In this document: piece after piece, positions 25,890-33,922 of the stretch
Numbering within the stretch: the stretch's first letter is position 1
Layout: every line of letters begins with the position of its first letter
NCBI GenBank assembly: GCA_046331625.1
Contig: JAXLQL010000001.1
Coordinates: 434,001 to 498,000 of the forward strand
Direction: 5' to 3'
Source: JAXLQL01 sp046331625
GTDB lineage: Bacteria; Acidobacteriota; Terriglobia; Bryobacterales; Bryobacteraceae
DNA length: 64,000 nt
Made by a program: the position numbers and the translations under genes
Notes under the pieces: model-generated
The model's database searches: none
Seen by the model: only the letters and a program-made list of their open reading frames with translations
What the model was told of the DNA's origin: nothing

Positions 25890-28184
25890 CTACACCACTT
25901 GCCGCATCAACTGGCGGATTTGCGCTTCGTCAGCTTTGCTCGGCTTGGCGTCGAGCGCCTTCTGGAGCTCTTCTTGCGCCTTCGTTCGATCGCCTTTCGC
26001 GACCAGTGCCATCGCGTAACGGTAGTGAAACACCGCCTGATCCGGGTGCTTCTTGGTGAGATTGGCGAAAATCTGGAGCGCCGGGTCCGGCATGCCCTTC
26101 TTGAGATAGACGAAGCCGATAGTGTCGGCCACAGCGATACTGTCGGGAGCAAACCGCTGCGCGCGCTGTGCGAACTTGAGAGCGTCCTCGAGATTTTGTC
26201 CGGACTCGGCAAGCAGGAACGCGAGGTTGTTGAGGACCTCGGGATTATCAGGCTGCAACTCGAGGCTGTGCCGATAGTTCGCCGCTGCATCCTGTTTCTT
26301 GCCCGCGGCGTCGAGCATCTGTGCCAGGAAAGCCTCGGCCACGGCGGACTTCGGCGCGAGCTCGAGCGCACGCCTCGCACTGGCCACGGCCGCCTCCATG
26401 TCGCCCTTGAGTTGCTGGACCTCGCTGATCCGCGTTTGGATGTCGGCGTTAGCCGGTTCCTCGGCCCCGAGCTTTTGGTACTCAGCCAAGGCGAGATCGT
26501 ATTTCTCGGCGCGAACAGCCGTCGCGGCTAGCGTTGCACGCACGGCAGGAGCGTTGCCGGAACTCTTCACTTCTTGCGTGAGCAGGCGGATAGCTTCCTC
26601 AAACTGGTTGCGCGCGGCGTGGCTGGCGACCAAGCCTTCGAGCGGGCGCAGATCGCCTTGGCCGGGCTTGTAGAATCTCTCGAAGATGCGGTCCGCATCG
26701 GAGTACTTCTTTTCCGCAAGAGCCAGCAGACCGAGCTGCAACTGCGCGTCAAGGAAATCAGGCTCGTCTTTGATGAGGCGGGTGAGTTCGCCGCGGGCTT
26801 CGGCCAACTGCTGTTGACCGAGTAGCGCCATCACTCGAATCAGGCGCGCGTTGCGGTTTCCAGACTCAGCAGCGAGAACGGCATCGGCCTGTTGCTGGGC
26901 GTCCTTCGGCTGGCGGTTCCGAAGGTGGACCTCCGCCAGCAAGAGGCTCGCGGCAGTGAAACCCCGTTTCCGCCGGACCGCATCGCTCAACGCCGACCGC
27001 GCCCCCTCGAGATCCCCGTTTATCAGCCGGAGCCGGCCGAGATCGTAGGCCAATTCGGCGTCGCCAGGATGCTGCTTGGCCAAGGCGGCCAACTCGGTTG
27101 CCGACTCCTCGAGCTTCTTGCGGTCTCCGTTTTCCAGCCGCAGCGCAGCGCGGCGTTGCAGCACTTCTTTATCGGCTGGATTATCCTTGGCGAGCGTATC
27201 ATAGAAGGCCAGAGCTTCTTCTTTGCGGCCACTCGAGACGAATGCGGCGGCCAAACGCTTCTGGTAAGCGAGCTTCTCTTTCGGCTCTTCAGCGGCGCCG
27301 AGTTCGAATTGTTTCAGAGCCTCCGGCCATGTCCCGCGGCTGGCATAGTAGTCGCCCAGTTGACGGCGCAAGCCCACGAAGCTCTTTGGATTCTCGAGCA
27401 TCTTGGCCACCATCTGATCGCCTTCGGCTTTCCGCTGCGTGGCGGTCAGGTGGCTGATCAACTGGATCCAGGCGCCGGTCTCGTTCGGCATGTTGGCGAC
27501 CTTGGTCCGCAGAACCGCCTCGGCGTCGTTGGGCTTTTTCGCGGAGAGATAGTAGACGTAGAGTAGGTCATAGATCGCCGAGAAGTCCTTGTGTTTGGCG
27601 ATCACCCTTTTGACGTAGGCTTCGGCTTCGGCAACCTGGTTGTCTTGGAGCAGACTCTGCGCCAACGGCATGGCCACCAACGGATCGAGCGGAGCCGCCG
27701 CGTCGGCCTGGCGGAGAAGCGCGATGGCTTCGGCGGGCTTACGATCGGTCATCGCGAGATGAGCTTTGAAGCGAAGCCCGTGAATGGAGGAAGGGTTCCT
27801 GGCCAGCAGATCGTTTCCGAGTTTCGCGATCTGGTCATACAAGGCCTGGGGGCGGCGAGTGTCGGCCAAATACGCGGAAAGCGCGAGATTGCCGAGGGCG
27901 ACCTTGGCGGGTTCGTGGTCGGGCGCAAGGGCGACCGCGCGGGACAACCCCTGAAACGCCAGTTGGGCTTTGTCTTGGCGCAGCGCAGTCATGCCAAGAC
28001 CGAAGTAGGCTTCGCCTGAGTTCGGGTCACGGCGGATGGCGTTCTGAAACTGGATCGCGGCGTCTTCGTAGAGGCCGCTTTCAAAAGCCTTGTTCCCGAG
28101 CTCCACATATTGCTGGGCGCTCCGTTTGCAGCCGGCCAGCATCAGCAGCGCGATCAACGCAAGGATCAGTCTTCTTCTCTTCAT
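25890..28184 (-). CDS. prsT: PEP-CTERM/exosortase-associated TPR lipoprotein (PrsT-like)
   Basis: 764 residues. The N-terminus has a lipobox (LIALLMLAGC, Cys at about 19), so it is a predicted lipoprotein. The rest is a long TPR superhelix: units such as AYFGLGMTALRQDKAQLAFQ, DAELAYDLGRLRLINGDLEG and PDNPEVLNNLAFLLAESGQN. The family (TIGR02917) occurs with exosortase and EPS genes and probably scaffolds polysaccharide or protein export at the envelope. It overlaps the upstream transferase gene by four bases (ATGA), so the two are co-translated. The exosortase is 17 kb away on the same strand. Confidence 0.8.
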   Translation of the reverse strand: MKRRRLILALIALLMLAGCKRSAQQYVELGNKAFESGLYEDAAIQFQNAIRRDPNSGEAYFGLGMTALRQDKAQLAFQGLSRAVALAPDHEPAKVALGNLALSAYLADTRRPQALYDQIAKLGNDLLARNPSSIHGLRFKAHLAMTDRKPAEAIALLRQADAAAPLDPLVAMPLAQSLLQDNQVAEAEAYVKRVIAKHKDFSAIYDLLYVYYLSAKKPNDAEAVLRTKVANMPNETGAWIQLISHLTATQRKAEGDQMVAKMLENPKSFVGLRRQLGDYYASRGTWPEALKQFELGAAEEPKEKLAYQKRLAAAFVSSGRKEEALAFYDTLAKDNPADKEVLQRRAALRLENGDRKKLEESATELAALAKQHPGDAELAYDLGRLRLINGDLEGARSALSDAVRRKRGFTAASLLLAEVHLRNRQPKDAQQQADAVLAAESGNRNARLIRVMALLGQQQLAEARGELTRLIKDEPDFLDAQLQLGLLALAEKKYSDADRIFERFYKPGQGDLRPLEGLVASHAARNQFEEAIRLLTQEVKSSGNAPAVRATLAATAVRAEKYDLALAEYQKLGAEEPANADIQTRISEVQQLKGDMEAAVASARRALELAPKSAVAEAFLAQMLDAAGKKQDAAANYRHSLELQPDNPEVLNNLAFLLAESGQNLEDALKFAQRAQRFAPDSIAVADTIGFVYLKKGMPDPALQIFANLTKKHPDQAVFHYRYAMALVAKGDRTKAQEELQKALDAKPSKADEAQIRQLMRQVV

Positions 28185-29659
28185 GCAACGGCACCCAAAC
28201 CCTTTCGCGCCGGCTCGGGAACTTGCGTATCCGGCCGATCTTGTTGCGGATTCGTCTCCGCCCTCGAGGACGCCAGTCTGGATTCGAGCACCCCCTGCGC
28301 TACCTGCGCAAAGGCGGAGAGCGTCACGGGATGGATTTCGCCTTCAGCGGGGCGGTACAGGAGCAGGCGGCTGCCTTCAGCCAAAGGTACTTCCAGGCGC
28401 CAATGGCCAGCGCCCGGTTCGCCCATGGCCGGCAGGTTGACGGAAGCGTTGCGGGGCTCGATTTCGATCGACGAGAATCCGAACTCGAGCGAGCTCATCG
28501 ACAGGATGCTCCACGCCTCGTGCAGGTCAGTGGCCTTGGCGAGGGCGGCCTTCAGCTCCACCAGTCTCGATTCGACATCGATGATTCCGCGGAATGTTCC
28601 GCGGAATACGAGCCGCCGCGCGATACCGAACTCCGAGTATCCCAGGTGCTGGATGCCGATCCACACCGTGGCGCAGAAGATGACCAGAATCACACCGCCG
28701 TAGCGGTTGTGGCTGGCTTCCTGCAAGAGCGAGAAGGCGGCCGTGAGACCGCAGGCAGCGTACAGCAGGAGCGCCGCGCGCCGAGGCGTGAGGCCGGCGG
28801 CAAGCAGACGATGATGAATGTGGCCGCGGTCACCGGCCCAGATCGGCTGGTTGCGCATGGCGCGCCGGACGACGGCCAATCCGGCGTCGAGCAGCGGGAT
28901 CGCGAGCGCCATCATGGGCGCGGTCATGCCGAGAACAGTGGCGGATTTCGTAGTCCAGATGAGGCCGAAGGCGCCGAGGAGGAAGCCGACGAGCAGACTG
29001 CCGGAGTCGCCGAGAAAGACGGATGCGGGATTGAAGTTATAGCGCAGGAATCCGAGTAAGGCGCCGGCCAGGGGCGCGGTGGCGATGGCGAGCATCGCGT
29101 TGTTTTGGATGAGAGCGGCGATCACGGTGGTGGTGGCGGCAAAGAATCCGACGCCGGCGGCCAAGCCATCCATGCCATCGAGGAGGTTGACCGCGTTGGA
29201 ACAGCCCACCAGCCAGGCGACCGTGACGATCAAGCTGAGGGCGGGGTTCAGTTCGAAGCCGCGAAACTGCTCGATGCCGAAACCGCAGAGGTAGGCGAGC
29301 AGGGCGGCGAGTGTTTGTCCCGCGATTTTCTGCCAGGGCTTCAGTCCGCGCAGGTCGTCCCAAAGTCCGGTAAGGAAGACGAGACCGACGGCGGGGAGCA
29401 GACGCAGTCCGCCATCGGCGGCGCGCGAAAGGTCAAAAGGAAGCACTCCGTAGGGAAGCACGGAGAGCAGGCCAAAAGACGCCACGTACGCGAGCACTAT
29501 GGCCACGCCCCCGACGCGCGGGATGGGTCGCGAGTGGAGCTTGCGCCGGCCGTCAGGCTGGTCGACGAATCCCCACTTGCGAGCGGCGTCGCGGACGAAA
29601 GGCGTCAGGAGCAACGCGAGAAAGAAAGCGATCGCTGCGGCATCAAACAGGATGAGCAT
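28181..29659 (-). CDS. WecA/MraY-type polyprenyl-phosphate sugar-1-phosphate transferase
   Basis: 492 residues. About ten membrane helices span residues 1-335. Family motifs are LWDDLRGLKPWQKI near 101, NAVNLLDGMDGLAAG near 153, FLGDSGSLLVGF near 209 and the RGHIHHRLL motif near 276. It transfers a sugar-1-phosphate from a UDP-sugar to undecaprenyl phosphate and so starts glycan synthesis on the inner membrane. The soluble C-terminal ~150 residues (from about 345) are an extension beyond plain WecA with no motif I recognise. It is coupled to the TPR gene by an ATGA overlap and is a likely initiating enzyme for the EPS. Confidence 0.85.
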   Translation of the reverse strand: MLILFDAAAIAFFLALLLTPFVRDAARKWGFVDQPDGRRKLHSRPIPRVGGVAIVLAYVASFGLLSVLPYGVLPFDLSRAADGGLRLLPAVGLVFLTGLWDDLRGLKPWQKIAGQTLAALLAYLCGFGIEQFRGFELNPALSLIVTVAWLVGCSNAVNLLDGMDGLAAGVGFFAATTTVIAALIQNNAMLAIATAPLAGALLGFLRYNFNPASVFLGDSGSLLVGFLLGAFGLIWTTKSATVLGMTAPMMALAIPLLDAGLAVVRRAMRNQPIWAGDRGHIHHRLLAAGLTPRRAALLLYAACGLTAAFSLLQEASHNRYGGVILVIFCATVWIGIQHLGYSEFGIARRLVFRGTFRGIIDVESRLVELKAALAKATDLHEAWSILSMSSLEFGFSSIEIEPRNASVNLPAMGEPGAGHWRLEVPLAEGSRLLLYRPAEGEIHPVTLSAFAQVAQGVLESRLASSRAETNPQQDRPDTQVPEPARKGLGAVA

Positions 29660-29676
29660 GGGCTTTCCTGATAAGC

Positions 29677-29703
29677 AAAAAGGGGCCGGTGTGAGCCGGC
29701 CCC
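29677..29703 (-). terminator. Rho-independent terminator of the PEP-CTERM gene
   Basis: On the minus strand GGGGCCGG-CTCACA-CCGGCCCC forms a perfect 8-bp GC stem with a 6-base loop, followed directly by TTTTT. It lies 35 bases after the stop of the gene at 29738. Confidence 0.85.
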
Positions 29704-29737
29704 GCTGGAGAAAATCCGAAGTGTTCGATGACCGGGG

Positions 29738-30427
29738 TCAGCTTTCCTGTCGAGCTCCCCGGCGGCGGGCGAGGAAGAGTCCGCTCAGGCCGAGAGCGAG
29801 GAGGCCGTAGAAGCCCGGCTCGGGCAGGGACTCAATCTGGAAGCTGAACGAGTATTGGTTGGCCGGTGCCGACAGATCGAAGATTCCTGGGAGTTGGACG
29901 TTGGAACCGAGCCACCCGATCTGCATCTTGGCTGATCCATCATGAAACAGTTCCTTCAGGAAATTGTTCGATCCACCGTAGGTGAAACCTGTCAGCGCGG
30001 CGGAGGCGGTGTTCTTCAGACCACCCTGGAAACCACTGGTAGTCGAGATGCTATTGAATACGACTGAGGCGATGTTAAAAGTATTGACCCCGTCGAAGAT
30101 CGACATCGTCCCTGTACCGGTCACGCTTGCCGACTGAGTGGGGTTCCCGGGCACGATGCTGGCGAGCGGAACCGTGAAGGTGCCGCTGATCGTCGGCTGA
30201 AACAAGTTGATGTTGGTGGGGCCGCCATAAAGGCCGGATGAAGACGAACTTGTCACAATTAGATTGTTCGCGCCTCCCGAGAAGCTAAACTGGCCGTTGG
30301 CCGCGACGGGATGGGTGAACACAATCTGACCGGTTGTCGAGCTTCCGTTGATCACAACCGGGTAGGCGACCGCCATCGGCGCGAGCGCAAAGGAAGCCGC
30401 CAACGCGAGCTTCAACGAATTGAGCAT
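29738..30427 (-). CDS. PEP-CTERM sorting-domain protein
   Basis: 229 residues. A signal peptide covers about 1-22 (MLNSLKLALAASFALAPMAV). The body is Ser/Thr/Gly-rich and beta-rich (NLIVTSSSSSGLYGGPTNIN). The C-terminus is a textbook exosortase signal: LPEPGFYGLLALGLSGLFLA followed by RRRGARQES (residues 201-229), that is the PEP motif, a membrane helix and a basic tail. It is a predicted substrate of the exosortase at 45618. The start is the ATG 30427 because GGAGG lies 8 bases upstream. It has its own promoter and terminator. Confidence 0.9.
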   Translation of the reverse strand: MLNSLKLALAASFALAPMAVAYPVVINGSSTTGQIVFTHPVAANGQFSFSGGANNLIVTSSSSSGLYGGPTNINLFQPTISGTFTVPLASIVPGNPTQSASVTGTGTMSIFDGVNTFNIASVVFNSISTTSGFQGGLKNTASAALTGFTYGGSNNFLKELFHDGSAKMQIGWLGSNVQLPGIFDLSAPANQYSFSFQIESLPEPGFYGLLALGLSGLFLARRRGARQES

Positions 30428-30491
30428 GTAGATTTCCTCCAGTACTGCTGCCACCAATAGAGTCCTCCGGTGACAACCTTAGATCACCCTA

Positions 30492-30521
30492 AGTGTAATC
30501 CCGGTACCCGCGTCTTGGCAA
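30492..30521 (-). promoter_or_regulatory. Candidate sigma-70 promoter of the PEP-CTERM gene
   Basis: On the minus strand TTGCCA (30521-30516) and TACACT (30497-30492) are spaced 18 bases apart, 5/6 and 4/6 matches to consensus. The transcript would have a leader of about 55-60 bases, containing a small GGTGA/TCACC hairpin before the GGAGG ribosome-binding site. Confidence 0.5.
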
Positions 30522-30599
30522 GGGAAAAACGCCCCTTTTTCACACTTTTCTTGGCACGCTAATGTACGCCTTATCAGCAAGATAGAAACCCTTAGCATC

Positions 30600-30617
30600 G
30601 TCGGACAAATGTCCGAC
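30600..30617. promoter_or_regulatory. 18-bp inverted repeat upstream of the PEP-CTERM gene
   Basis: GTCGGACA-AA-TGTCCGAC: 8-base perfect arms with a 2-base centre. It lies about 80 bases upstream of the candidate -35 element of the PEP-CTERM gene and 47 bases after the stop of the TonB-like gene at 30664. The short centre fits a dimeric DNA-binding protein better than an RNA terminator, and no T-run follows. Confidence 0.45.
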
Positions 30618-30663
30618 AAACGTAAGACCCCGGTCTGACGAGGGGCCCTTTGTAGGACAGTTG

Positions 30664-32100
30664 TCACCGCCCAGAGGCCACTTGCGACTTGATGTCGTAC
30701 GGGATTTCCACCATCACGTCGATGTCCACCGCGATCCCGCTCCGCTTGGCCGGCTGAAACGCCCAACGCTTCAGCGCCTGCATCGAGGCCGCGTCGAGTT
30801 GGTCCTGCAATCCCGAAAGTAGGCGGACGTCGTCCACGAAGCCGCTCTTACGGACAATTACCGCAAGCCGCACCTTTCCCCGCAGCACGGCATCGCTTTT
30901 CGACTTCGCCGAAGCCGGGTCGGTTACGCGAAACGGAATCGGTGCCTGCATGTGCGGATCGTCGCCGGGCAGTTGTTGCCGCTCGGCGAACCACAGGAAC
31001 CAATGTCCGCTGTAAGTGACCTCGTTCGGGCGGTTGAACACGAATAGGTACACATGGCGCGAGCCAAAGTGATCCCGTACGTAGCCAGGAATCTTATCCG
31101 GCAGCAGAGGCACCGAACGGACCCTGGCGCGCGACTCGATTTGGCCCACGTCGGAGTAGGTGACCTCGCTTACCAACTCGGGCTTCGGACCTGCGGGCCC
31201 GGTCGCCGCCGCAGCCGGCTCCTTGCCACGGATGTTCACTGCCGCTTCGAGTCCGGGAGCCTGGAGTCCGCCTTCGGAACCGCGAGTCGCGGGTCCGGCT
31301 TTGGGCGCCTGGCCGATGTTGGCTTGTTGCGATCCGGGCGGAAGGGGCGCTTTGAGGCTGGCGGCTGGGTTCAACCCGAGCACGGCTGCGTTCACGTTGC
31401 TCTTGGCCATCTCCACGGGCGGCACTTCGGCGATGGCCCACTCCTGAGCTTGACCTTTGGCGCCGGACTTAGGCGGTGGCACGAACGCCTTGGGAGGCGG
31501 TCCTTTCACCTCGGCGAGCTTGTCGAGAGCGGTGGAACGCGGAGCCGCCGAGTTCGCCTGGAGAGTGGGCGCATCCTCGGCGACGAGGGGCTGCCGATCT
31601 GACGGGCGAGTCCGATTGACAGGCATCTGGAAGGCTTTCGGCTGGGCTTTGGGTGGAGGCGCCGGGGCGGGGACCGCCGGGGCTGGAATCGCAGGCAACG
31701 AGGGTTTGGGGCTGACCGCCACGAGATTCGGAAGCGGGATGTCCTGCTTCAAGGGCGCCGGCCTTTCCGGCTGGTACACCAACCGGTCAGATGGCGTGGG
31801 AGCCGGCGGAGTCACCACAGTATTGCGGTGGACGACGGGTGCAGCGCTTTGCGTCGCCTCGGGCTTGTTGGGCCGCAAGGCGATTTCGAGGTCCTTGAGG
31901 CTGAGATAGACCACCTTCTTCTGAGACGCTTCCTCTTCGCCGCGGACAGGTTTTTCGGGACGCTCGTCGGGCAAGTAGGCGGGACCGTGGCCCAGCAGGA
32001 AGAGCAGCAACCCGTGAAGGCACACCGAGAGCACGAAGCTCCTCTGGCGCATGGGATACAGCGTGCCGTCTGAACGGGACGGCTGCGCGTCCGGATTCAT
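30664..32100 (-). CDS. TonB-like energy-transducer protein with proline-rich linker
   Basis: About 478 residues from the ATG 32100. One N-terminal membrane helix (RSFVLSVCLHGLLLFLLG, about 20-38) is followed by a long Pro/Ala-rich periplasmic linker (about 50-320) and a C-terminal TonB-like domain: KVRLAVIVRKSGFVDDVRLL, then DAASMQALKRWAFQPAKRSG. Such proteins couple the proton-motive force to outer-membrane receptors; no ExbB/ExbD genes are in the window. A longer frame to 32412 lacks any recognisable N-terminal features. No strong ribosome-binding site is visible at the chosen start. Confidence 0.7.
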   Translation of the reverse strand: MNPDAQPSRSDGTLYPMRQRSFVLSVCLHGLLLFLLGHGPAYLPDERPEKPVRGEEEASQKKVVYLSLKDLEIALRPNKPEATQSAAPVVHRNTVVTPPAPTPSDRLVYQPERPAPLKQDIPLPNLVAVSPKPSLPAIPAPAVPAPAPPPKAQPKAFQMPVNRTRPSDRQPLVAEDAPTLQANSAAPRSTALDKLAEVKGPPPKAFVPPPKSGAKGQAQEWAIAEVPPVEMAKSNVNAAVLGLNPAASLKAPLPPGSQQANIGQAPKAGPATRGSEGGLQAPGLEAAVNIRGKEPAAAATGPAGPKPELVSEVTYSDVGQIESRARVRSVPLLPDKIPGYVRDHFGSRHVYLFVFNRPNEVTYSGHWFLWFAERQQLPGDDPHMQAPIPFRVTDPASAKSKSDAVLRGKVRLAVIVRKSGFVDDVRLLSGLQDQLDAASMQALKRWAFQPAKRSGIAVDIDVMVEIPYDIKSQVASGR

Positions 32101-32285
32101 CGGCGGAACGATCTTCAAACTACCCGATCCTAACCCGAAACCGGGTTGGAGTTCAAATGAACGGCGCCGTTCCTGGCCGAACCGAGATGCTTCTTGGCTG
32201 GCAAGATCAGTACGAAGGTTTAACTTCCTCTCCAGTGTCGGTTCAGTTACAATGGGGGGAGGAGCGAGGGGAGAGCGCTCCGCAT

Positions 32286-32786
32286 GTGGGGTATCCGCTT
32301 TCGCGCGCATCCGCCCGTGTATCGGTAATGGTGGCCTGCGGGATCGTTTTCCTTCAGGCTGACACGCTGCTCGCGTATCCGTTTCGGATCCAATATTCAA
32401 ACGGCAATCCATTCATTGCCGCGCCCAATCAGCCTCAGCCGGACAAGGACTCTGCTCATTTTCTGGCGGGTTGGGGGCCAGGCGACTGGGAGAGCAATGG
32501 GAACTGGTTGGCGGCGCAGGTGGCGTATGAGAATCTGCGTCGTTCGAGCTGGAAAACGGGTTGGTCCGTGGTCCCTTCTTATGGTGGCGGACATCGGGAG
32601 GAACCGCATCCCGTTGTTCCGGAACCGTCCGACCTGGGTCTTGGGCAGGATGCGCCGCAACTCGCCGCTCCCCCGCTGACACCGAATCCCGAGCCATCCT
32701 TTTATATACCGATCACTGTAATCGGAGCGCTGATGCTAGTACGAACATGGCGCGGAAAACTGCGATCACCCCTCGAACGGGGATAG
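32286..32786 (+). CDS. Short protein with PEP-CTERM-type tail
   Basis: About 166 residues from the GTG 32286. The N-terminus has a hydrophobic segment ending DTLLAYP that looks like a signal peptide. The middle is polar and Trp-rich (AGWGPGDWESNGNW). The C-terminus NPEPSFYIPITVIGALMLV followed by RTWRGKLRSPLERG gives the PEP motif, a membrane helix and a basic tail. Other starts are ATG 32328 and ATG 32157 (GGAG 5 bases upstream, but this buries the signal peptide 57 residues in). A second exosortase substrate is the best reading, with the sorting signal a little atypical. Confidence 0.55.
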   Translation: MGYPLSRASARVSVMVACGIVFLQADTLLAYPFRIQYSNGNPFIAAPNQPQPDKDSAHFLAGWGPGDWESNGNWLAAQVAYENLRRSSWKTGWSVVPSYGGGHREEPHPVVPEPSDLGLGQDAPQLAAPPLTPNPEPSFYIPITVIGALMLVRTWRGKLRSPLERG

Positions 32787-32830
32787 TAACTCACCGCATC
32801 TCAGTGTAATCTTGAACCCTGGAGTATCGA

Positions 32831-33922
32831 ATGCACAGGGCCAAGGCGAGTCCTCGAATTGGGTTATGGCGAGCTCTGCTTGCCTGCTCGGGGCTGTTCG
32901 CTGCCTGGAGTGGCGTGCGGCTGGCCGGGCTCCTCAACGCCTCGGCGCCGGCCGCCTGGGAACGTGCGATGGACTTGGCACTCGGACTTGTGCTTGCGCT
33001 CTTTGCGGCAGGAGTCAGTATCCGCTATCTGCTGCGATTCGACCCAAGCGCGCCGGCCTACGCTCTGTACGGGTCGCCGCTGGCGACTCCGGCGGTTCGG
33101 CTTTCGCGAGACGCGGTGATCCAACTCGATCCGTCACTGAACATCATGGACGTGAATCCGGCGGCCGAGTCGCTGCTCGGCTATCGCGCGGCTCAATTGC
33201 GCGGGATGCCGGCTACGTTTCTGCTCGCAGGGATCGCCCGGGCACAGTTGCAGAGATGGCAACAAAGCCGGGGCAGCGATCCTGTGCCGCTCATGCGCGA
33301 TCCGTCAACGGCCGTACCCACCGATCGAGAGGCCTCGGAGAAGAATTGGTTGGCAACCGCGAGCATGACTCTCGCGGACGATCTCACCGTGATCAACGGT
33401 TTCGCCGACATCTTGCTGGCGAGCGCAGCGGACAACATCGCCGAACTCGCACAGATCCGCCGCGCAGGCGAACGCGCCGTTCTCACCGCACAGCAACTGC
33501 CCGTGCTCGGCGAGACCGCACAGTTGTCCTGCCGATCAGTGGACCTGAACCAGCTTGTGCCGATGCTGGAGCCGAGGCTGCGCGTGCTGGTATCGCCGGA
33601 CGTGGAGTTGGCGCTCACGCTGGCTGCCGGTAGTTGCACGGTGCGGGGCCATGCGCAAAGTCTGGCGATCGCCATAGGCGCCGTGGTGGCTGACGCGGAC
33701 CGTGCGATGGGTGGTCGCGGGCAAATGCGGATCTCCGCGATCCAGGGTGGACTACGGGTGGAGACATCGGCTCCGCGAAGCGCGCTCGAACGATCGGATC
33801 GCGCGGGTTACATAGCGGCGGAGGCGATCTTGAAACGGCAGGGCGGCGAGGTGCGGCTCATCGATGCGCCAAGCGGGTCCGCATTTCAGTTGTCATTGAA
33901 TGTCGACGTTGACGGGCGCTGA
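32831..33922 (+). CDS. PAS-domain membrane protein with degenerate histidine-kinase module
   Basis: 363 residues. Two membrane helices (about 12-35 and 48-67) precede a PAS domain (about 93-135, IQLDPSLNIMDVNPAAESLL). The DHp-like region (about 168-225) reads SMTLADDLTVINGFADIL, where active kinases have a His-Asp pair before NNLL; the phospho-accepting His is absent. The ATPase-like region (about 245-358) reads AVVADADRAM in place of the N-box NARDAM. It therefore looks like a pseudokinase sensor. GGAG lies 6 bases upstream of the ATG. Its 3' end overlaps the convergent gene at 33893 by 30 bases. It may regulate the adjacent PEP-CTERM genes; that is an inference. Confidence 0.75.
   Translation: MHRAKASPRIGLWRALLACSGLFAAWSGVRLAGLLNASAPAAWERAMDLALGLVLALFAAGVSIRYLLRFDPSAPAYALYGSPLATPAVRLSRDAVIQLDPSLNIMDVNPAAESLLGYRAAQLRGMPATFLLAGIARAQLQRWQQSRGSDPVPLMRDPSTAVPTDREASEKNWLATASMTLADDLTVINGFADILLASAADNIAELAQIRRAGERAVLTAQQLPVLGETAQLSCRSVDLNQLVPMLEPRLRVLVSPDVELALTLAAGSCTVRGHAQSLAIAIGAVVADADRAMGGRGQMRISAIQGGLRVETSAPRSALERSDRAGYIAAEAILKRQGGEVRLIDAPSGSAFQLSLNVDVDGR

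Noticed and set aside
30551..30558. TTGGCACG, resembling a sigma-54 -24 element
   Set aside because: It is on the plus strand, where no gene follows, and the -12 half (TGTA instead of TTGC) does not match.
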